This document shows positions 58,820 to 64,000 of a stretch of DNA of 64,000 nucleotides, one piece after another (within the stretch, counting starts at the first letter, position 1; each line of letters opens with the position of its first letter). Origin of the DNA: Idiomarina aquatica (GTDB lineage Bacteria; Pseudomonadota; Gammaproteobacteria; Enterobacterales; Alteromonadaceae). Location: positions 248,001 to 312,000 of the forward strand of contig NZ_SNXI01000001.1 in the NCBI RefSeq assembly GCF_004362895.1, written 5' to 3'. The notes under the pieces are model-generated. The model was not told the DNA's origin, made no database searches, and was given only the letters and a program-made list of their open reading frames with translations. The position numbers and the translations under genes were made by a program.

Positions 58820-59839
58820 ATGGCCGTAAAGCGTAAAAGAATCTACGTCGCCTACACTGGCGGTACTATTGGTATGCAAAAATCAGCTCAGGGGTATGTT
58901 CCGGTCGCGGGACACCTGAGCCAATGCGTCGAGCGCATGCCTGAATTCTATCGCGAAGAAATGCCCGAATTTCAGATTCATGAATATCAGCCGTTGATGG
59001 ACTCGTCGGATATGACCCCATCGGACTGGGTGACCATAGCCCGTGATATCGAAGCCAACTATAACGACTATGATGGTTTCGTTATTTTGCACGGCACCGA
59101 TACCATGGCCTATACCGCATCGGCATTGTCTTTTATGCTGCAAAACTTGGCTAAACCTGTCATCGTAACCGGTTCGCAAATTCCTTTGTCAGCGCTGCGC
59201 AGCGATGGTCAGACAAACCTACTCAATGCTCTGTATATTGCCGCAAACTACCCTATTCATGAAGTTGGCCTGTTTTTTAACAACACGCTGTTTCGTGGCA
59301 ATCGCTCAACCAAAGCCGACGCTAATGGTTTTAATGCGTTTGCCTCGCCTAACTACCCGTCTTTACTCGAGGCTGGTATTCAGATTAGCCTGAATGCAGG
59401 TAAACTGCGTGAAGTAAAAGACAACGAGTTACACGTGGTCGAAATGACACCGCAGCCGATTGGCGTAGTAATGCTTTACCCCGGTATTTCGGCCCAATTG
59501 ATTGATAATCTGTTACAACAACCCGTTAAAGCAATGATTATCCAAAGTTACGGGGTCGGCAATGCACCTCAGGATCCTGCCTTGCTGGCGAGCTTTAAAC
59601 GCGGTATCGAACAAGGTATTACGATTGTAAATTGTACCCAATGTTTCCGCGGCCGCGTTAACATGGGTGGCTATGCTACCGGTAATGCGTTGGCCGAAAT
59701 CGGCGTTGTTTCAGGCTCAGACATGACGATTGAAGCGGCATTAACCAAATTACACTATTTACTTTCGCAAGATCTGTCCAACGAAGTTATTGCGGAACGT
59801 TTAACCGATAACTTGCGCGGCGAACTGACCACCGCGTAA
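58820..59839 (+). CDS. ansA: cytoplasmic L-asparaginase I
   Basis: Hydrolyses asparagine to aspartate. 339 residues from ATG 58820 (a TTG one codon earlier is less likely). Catalytic Thr motifs Y-T-G-G-T-I-G-M near the N-terminus and H-G-T-D-T-M-A-Y-T near residue 92; no signal peptide, so type I. It follows sppA by 36 bp. Confidence 0.95.
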   Translation: MAVKRKRIYVAYTGGTIGMQKSAQGYVPVAGHLSQCVERMPEFYREEMPEFQIHEYQPLMDSSDMTPSDWVTIARDIEANYNDYDGFVILHGTDTMAYTASALSFMLQNLAKPVIVTGSQIPLSALRSDGQTNLLNALYIAANYPIHEVGLFFNNTLFRGNRSTKADANGFNAFASPNYPSLLEAGIQISLNAGKLREVKDNELHVVEMTPQPIGVVMLYPGISAQLIDNLLQQPVKAMIIQSYGVGNAPQDPALLASFKRGIEQGITIVNCTQCFRGRVNMGGYATGNALAEIGVVSGSDMTIEAALTKLHYLLSQDLSNEVIAERLTDNLRGELTTA

Positions 59840-59888
59840 AATCGTTAGACAATCGATAATTTATAATAATAAAGATAATGACAACCTT

Positions 59889-61232
59889 ATGACAACACGT
59901 TCACCCGCTTTTGCTTCACGCTTAGGGTTTATTTTAGCCGCTGCCGGTTCCGCCGTCGGAGTTGGCAATATTTGGGGTTTTCCAACACAAGCTGCCAGTA
60001 ACGGCGGCGGTGCTTTTCTGCTTGTTTATCTTATTATGATAGCGCTGCTGGCCTATCCCATGTTGGTAGCAGAGATAACTATTGGTCGTATTCGTCGGCA
60101 GAACCCCATCGAAGCGTTGCGAAATATGTCAGAGCGCCCTTTTTGGCGTGGCTTTGGTCTGTTAAGCGGTATTGTCGGACTGGTCGTGTTAAGTCTCATT
60201 CTTAGCTTTTATGCGATCGTATCGGGCTGGTTAATTGCCTACATGCTGGCGCCTTTAATGGAGCTTTTGGGGCTGGCAAGTACCGCAGAATGGCTATTGA
60301 CGTTTTCGTTAGAGCGCAACCTGATTACGATGTTGTTCTTTATGCTGTTAACCATCTACGTCGTGCGCTCCGGCGTCAACGATGGTATCGAACGGTGGTC
60401 ACGGCGGTTAATGCCATTGTTATTTGTTTTGCTGATTGCCATGGCTGCTTACATCCTGACGCTGGATGGTGCGATTGACGGATTAAAAATGTATTTAGTG
60501 CCGGACTTTTCAGCGATTTCCGATCCCAACTTGATTGTGCGAGCCATGGGCCAGGCGTTTTTCTCATTGTCACTCGGTGTCTGCGTAATGATGACTTATG
60601 GCGCGTACCTGTCTGAGAAAGAAAATATTCCAAAAACTGCAGCCTGGGTGGCGGGCATAGACACTTCTGTCGCTTTCTTAGCAGGCCTTTTAATTCTGCC
60701 GGCTATGTTCGTAGCTCAGAACAATGGCGTGGCTATATATGCTGATGACGGCTCGCTACTATCTGCTGATACCCTGGTGTTCACGGTTCTACCGGCGATG
60801 TTTGATACGCTGGGCAGTGTCGGCCCGTTCGTGGCTATCGGCTTTTTCCTGCTGATGGTCATTGCCGCTATTACCTCGTCCATCTCCATGCTGGAAGCAC
60901 CGGTTAATGCGTTACGTGAAGAAACGGCCTGCAACCGCCATAGCGGCGTGTGGTTGGTAGCATTTGTAGTGACTATACTTTCAACCATTATCATTTACCA
61001 CTTTGAGACCTTATTCAGCTTTGTGATTACCCTAAGTACGGTCTATATGCAGCCGATAATGGCGCTCATCTTTGGTGTTATGTTGACCTGGGTGCTACGC
61101 CAGCATCGTTTGCTTAAAGCACTGCAACAAGGTTCACCGCAAATTAGTCAGAGCCTGTTCTGGAAAATCTGGCCATGGTACGTCAAGTTTATTTGCCCGG
61201 TGTTAATACTGCTGGTGATCTGGCGCGGTTAA
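59889..61232 (+). CDS. sodium-dependent transporter (neurotransmitter:sodium symporter family)
   Basis: 447 residues with 11-12 helices. S-R-L-G-F-I-L-A-A-A-G-S-A-V-G-V-G-N-I-W-G-F-P in helix 1 is the family signature with the unwound Na+-site region. Bacterial members move amino acids such as tryptophan, tyrosine or alanine; substrate not readable. It follows ansA by 49 bp. Convergent with prpD. Confidence 0.92.
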   Translation: MTTRSPAFASRLGFILAAAGSAVGVGNIWGFPTQAASNGGGAFLLVYLIMIALLAYPMLVAEITIGRIRRQNPIEALRNMSERPFWRGFGLLSGIVGLVVLSLILSFYAIVSGWLIAYMLAPLMELLGLASTAEWLLTFSLERNLITMLFFMLLTIYVVRSGVNDGIERWSRRLMPLLFVLLIAMAAYILTLDGAIDGLKMYLVPDFSAISDPNLIVRAMGQAFFSLSLGVCVMMTYGAYLSEKENIPKTAAWVAGIDTSVAFLAGLLILPAMFVAQNNGVAIYADDGSLLSADTLVFTVLPAMFDTLGSVGPFVAIGFFLLMVIAAITSSISMLEAPVNALREETACNRHSGVWLVAFVVTILSTIIIYHFETLFSFVITLSTVYMQPIMALIFGVMLTWVLRQHRLLKALQQGSPQISQSLFWKIWPWYVKFICPVLILLVIWRG

Positions 61233-61284
61233 CTCAGCAGTTAAGCTGATAGGTACCACGCCAAATCAAGTGTGGTTACGTTAC

Positions 61285-62766
61285 TCAGGTGACCAATAAG
61301 TCCATAAACTGGTTAACCGGCGTGTTAACCAGTTGCTGAGGGTCGCGATACAAACGCATAATCTGCTCCACCCGCTGACGCGCAAAACGCGTACGAAGAT
61401 TGTTTTCAAACTTCTGCTCCAGCACCTTGAAGCCCTCTTCACGGCGACGGCGATGCCCGATTGGATATTCAACCTCAACCTTATCGGTTGCGCTGCCATC
61501 ATTAAAAAACACTTGTACCGCATTAGCGATAGAGCGTTTGTCCGGTTGGTGGTACTCCTCGCTGTAACGTTTGTCTTCACTGACAACCATTTTTTCACGC
61601 AATGTATCGATTAACGGATTAGCCTGGTGGAACTCATCTTCATAGTGATCAGCGGTCAGCTCACCGAAGATCAACGGTACTGCCGTCATATACTGTAAAC
61701 AGTGATCGCGATCAGCGGGGTTAGCCAGCTCTCCCTGCTTAGAGATAATACGAATGGCGGACTCGTGGGTTGTTATTTCGATACGTTCAATCTGGTCTAG
61801 TTTATCCTTAACCTGCGGGTGTAATGTAACCGCAGCTTCGCACGCCGTTTGGGCATGAAACTCAGCAGGAAATGACAGCTTAAACAAAATGTTTTCCATC
61901 ACGTAGCTGCCGTACTCTCGTTGAAATGAAAATTTTTGTTCGGATTCTGGCTTAATTTGCTGATCTTTATTTGTTTTACTGAACAGCACATCATAAAAGC
62001 CCCATTGCGGTGCGCTCAGTGCACCGGGGATGCCCATTTCTCCGCGCAGGCTAATATCCGCCAGGCGCACTGCACGAGAGGTTGCATCACCAGCGGCCCA
62101 TGATTTGCGTGAGCCCGCATTTGGCGCATGCCGATAGGTCCGTAGTGACTGTCCATCAACCCAGGCTTGCGAAACAGCTGCCATCACCTGCTCACGGTTA
62201 CCTCCCCACAGCCAGGTAGCGACGGCGGTAGAGGCTACTTTAACCAGCACAACGTGATCCAGGCCGACTCGATTAAAGCTATTCTCTAGGGCCAGGTTTC
62301 CCTGTATCTCATGAGCCTTAATCATCCCTTCCAGTACATCCTTAATGGTAAGCGGTTTATCCCCTCTTGCGACGCGCTGTTGCGAGATGAAATCAGCTAG
62401 CGCCAGAATCGCACCTAAGTTGTCCGATGGGTGACCCCACTCGGCTGCCAGCCAGGTGTCGTTAAAATCAAGCCAACGTACAATACAACCGATATCCCAT
62501 GCCGCTTTAACCGGATCCAGGCAATACGACGTGCCGGGCACACGCGCTCCGTTCGGCACCTGCGTATTGGCAACAAGCGGCCCTAAATGTTTGGTACATT
62601 CCGGAAAACGTAATGCCAGAATGCCGCAGCCGATGGTGTCAGCCAGGCAATGTCGCGCGGTTTCCCACGCTTGTTCCGAGGTGACCTGATAGTTAATCAC
62701 GTAATCGGCTATACGCTGTATCTCTGCATCATAATCAGGACGGTCTGTCCGCTCTGCAATAGTCAT
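61285..62766 (-). CDS. prpD: 2-methylcitrate dehydratase PrpD
   Basis: MmgE/PrpD family dehydratase of the propionate methylcitrate cycle. I chose ATG 62766 (M-T-I-A-E-R-T), preceded by AGAGG, giving 493 residues; the frame runs farther upstream into a terminator. Motifs: [25 protein letters not shown] and G-D-A-T-S-R-A-V-R. No prpB, prpC or acnD neighbour is present in this window. Confidence 0.92.
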   Translation of the reverse strand: MTIAERTDRPDYDAEIQRIADYVINYQVTSEQAWETARHCLADTIGCGILALRFPECTKHLGPLVANTQVPNGARVPGTSYCLDPVKAAWDIGCIVRWLDFNDTWLAAEWGHPSDNLGAILALADFISQQRVARGDKPLTIKDVLEGMIKAHEIQGNLALENSFNRVGLDHVVLVKVASTAVATWLWGGNREQVMAAVSQAWVDGQSLRTYRHAPNAGSRKSWAAGDATSRAVRLADISLRGEMGIPGALSAPQWGFYDVLFSKTNKDQQIKPESEQKFSFQREYGSYVMENILFKLSFPAEFHAQTACEAAVTLHPQVKDKLDQIERIEITTHESAIRIISKQGELANPADRDHCLQYMTAVPLIFGELTADHYEDEFHQANPLIDTLREKMVVSEDKRYSEEYHQPDKRSIANAVQVFFNDGSATDKVEVEYPIGHRRRREEGFKVLEQKFENNLRTRFARQRVEQIMRLYRDPQQLVNTPVNQFMDLLVT

Positions 62767-62840
62767 AGTATCCTCTCGAACGATTGGAATAACTGTTGTT
62801 AGTATAGCTACGCAGAATCGACAGGAAGCGATCGACAGAT

Positions 62841-62876
62841 AAAAAAAACCCGGAACCAATCCAGATTGTTCCGGGT
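62841..62876 (-). terminator. intrinsic terminator downstream of tatD
   Basis: On the minus strand ACCCGGAACAATC pairs with GATTGGTTCCGGGT (one mismatch/bulge), followed by eight T residues. It ends the tatD transcript before prpD begins. Confidence 0.88.
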
Positions 62877-63036
62877 ATAGGGGAATGGCTCATGGGATGA
62901 GCCGTGCGCTAACTCTAAAAAAAGCGGTTAATTTTTAGTCTAGCCAAATTTTAGAGAAATACATAATTTTTTTTAAAATTTTTAAGTTAATAAATTATAA
63001 ACGCTTTATTACCCCTATGCCCAGCTTATCCACAGC

Positions 63037-63828
63037 TTACGCAACGTCTTTAAACAGCTTATAAAAGTTGGACGTTGTGGTTTCTGCAACCTCATTAAGC
63101 GTCAGTCCTTTAACATCAGCGACGCATTTTGCAACGTCTACCACATAGGCAGGTTGGTTTTGTTTGCCCCGATGCGGCACTGGCGCGAGCCATGGGCTGT
63201 CCGTTTCGATAAGTAACCGTTCCAACGGCAACGCCTTGACTACCTCGCGTAACGATTTAGCGTTAGCAAACGACGCGATACCCGATATCGAGATATAGAA
63301 ATCCAGTTCATCGATAGCTTGCTTTGCCATCTCCAAAGACTCTGTAAAGCAGTGCAGTACCCCGCCCGATTTCTCAGCGCCGCCCTCTTTTAGTAAGCTA
63401 ATAGTATCTTCACGTGCATCGCGGGTATGAATGATCAGCGGTTTGTCCAGCTCTTGTGCTACCTCAATATGGGCGGCGAAGTTCTGTTGCTGCAGCTGTT
63501 TGCTTTCGGGATGATAGAAATAGTCGAGGCCAGTTTCACCGATAGCGACGACTCGACTATCGCTAGCCAGCTGCCGCAAGGACGATGCGACTTCATCAAC
63601 GGGGGTCTGACTGTCTTGGACGTACAACGGATGTACGCCGCACGAAACCGAGACATCAGCATATTCCGCTACGGCGGCCTGCATGGCAGCGTAGTCTTCT
63701 AAGGTTACACAGACACACAGCATGTGCTGCACGTCATTATTACGCGCATTTTCGATAATCTGAGGTAGTTCCAGGCCAATTTTTTGCGGATCTATTTTAT
63801 CTAAATGACAATGCGAATCGACGTACAT
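63037..63828 (-). CDS. TatD-family metal-dependent hydrolase (YcfH-like)
   Basis: 263-residue TIM-barrel deoxyribonuclease-type hydrolase. Metal ligands are in D-S-H-C-H-L-D at the N-terminus, G-E-T-G-L-D-Y near residue 98, H-T-R-D-A near 133 and E-T-D-S-P-W near 205. AGGAG precedes the ATG. YcfH-type rather than TatD proper is likely from its size and lack of tat genes. Confidence 0.92.
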   Translation of the reverse strand: MYVDSHCHLDKIDPQKIGLELPQIIENARNNDVQHMLCVCVTLEDYAAMQAAVAEYADVSVSCGVHPLYVQDSQTPVDEVASSLRQLASDSRVVAIGETGLDYFYHPESKQLQQQNFAAHIEVAQELDKPLIIHTRDAREDTISLLKEGGAEKSGGVLHCFTESLEMAKQAIDELDFYISISGIASFANAKSLREVVKALPLERLLIETDSPWLAPVPHRGKQNQPAYVVDVAKCVADVKGLTLNEVAETTTSNFYKLFKDVA

Positions 63829-63839
63829 TAAAACTCCTG

Positions 63840-63998
63840 CTAAGCATATATTTTTGCGATCAGTCTACCATATTCATGGCTTAACGTGTGTGTCAGGCGC
63901 CGTATTCGTTGCTCAATGTCGGTATCCTGATCGTCGACAATAGCCAGCCCAATCCAACAGCTGCCGCCCGGTTGGCGCAACATGCACGTAACACTAGC
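63840..63998 (-). CDS. 3' end of an unidentified gene (cut by window edge)
   Basis: On the minus strand an open frame runs from the window edge to TAG at 63840, giving 52 residues that include C-M-L-R-Q-P-G-G-S-C-W-I-G and a basic helical end. It stops 11 bp before tatD, so it is probably the upstream operon partner. It does not look like HolB, Tmk or PilZ, the common neighbours; I cannot name it. Confidence 0.5.
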   Translation of the reverse strand, partial: ASVTCMLRQPGGSCWIGLAIVDDQDTDIEQRIRRLTHTLSHEYGRLIAKIYA

Positions 63999-64000
63999 AG

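Noticed and set aside
63026-63034. Perfect DnaA box TTATCCACA between prpD and tatD as a replication origin
   Set aside because: A single isolated box without neighbours, an AT-rich unwinding cluster or dnaA/dnaN context; expected by chance in a genome.

Overview
The window is bacterial chromosome from a gammaproteobacterium. A cbb3 oxidase cluster, purB-hflD-mnmA synteny, a divergent bioA/bioBFCD locus, leucine dehydrogenase and a class II DAHP synthase together suggest Alteromonadales, possibly Idiomarinaceae; the family-level placement is inference. The outer parts (1-33747 and 56630-64000) are dense housekeeping sequence. The middle (33753-56624) is a mobile island.

Left core (1-33360): ccoNOQP-fixH-ccoI-ccoS-TauE/SafE exporter builds and copper-loads the cbb3 oxidase. 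It is followed by uspE, ttcA, a Bax-like glucosaminidase, a membrane protein, rluE, mnmA, hflD, purB and roxA (tRNA/rRNA/ribosome modification and purine synthesis). Next come leucine dehydrogenase, a YdiJ-type 2-hydroxyacid dehydrogenase, the divergent pair ppsA/ppsR, a DUF1338 protein, class II DAHP synthase, htpX, the biotin operon bioBFCD divergent from bioA with a candidate BirA operator, a small membrane protein and asnS.

Island (33753-56624, 22,872 bp): a Tn3-family transposon has split a YdjA-type nitroreductase gene. The 3' part of the gene is at 33361-33752 and the 5' part at 56625-56807. The element has near-perfect 33-bp terminal inverted repeats (30/33) and an exact 5-bp target duplication (AATAT); removing it restores an in-frame protein of about 189 residues. 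Inside lie a GNAT acetyltransferase and a DUF5623-like gene that is itself broken by an ISL3-family element carrying TetR, a DUF3817 pseudogene and a small multidrug export gene. Then come the transposition module tnpT/tnpS/tnpA, a ParE/RHH toxin-antitoxin pair, YeiH with a divergent LysR regulator, and a secreted cytochrome c-beta-propeller protein. The rest is an arsenic operon (fused arsC-arsR, acr3, arsenic-associated GAPDH, arsJ), a fluoride channel gene crcB behind a fluoride riboswitch, an APC permease, a c'-like cytochrome and a PadR regulator. Two degenerate copies of the tnpA 3' end flank the arsenic/fluoride block, so the island appears to have been assembled in steps.

Right core (56808-64000): sppA, ansA, a sodium:neurotransmitter-type symporter, prpD, tatD and the 3' end of an unidentified gene.

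The strongest new observation is the complete, datable transposon insertion and its cargo. The least explained parts are the cytochrome c-propeller/YeiH/LysR group, the APC permease/cytochrome c'/PadR group, and the long C-terminal extension of the TnpS-like recombinase.
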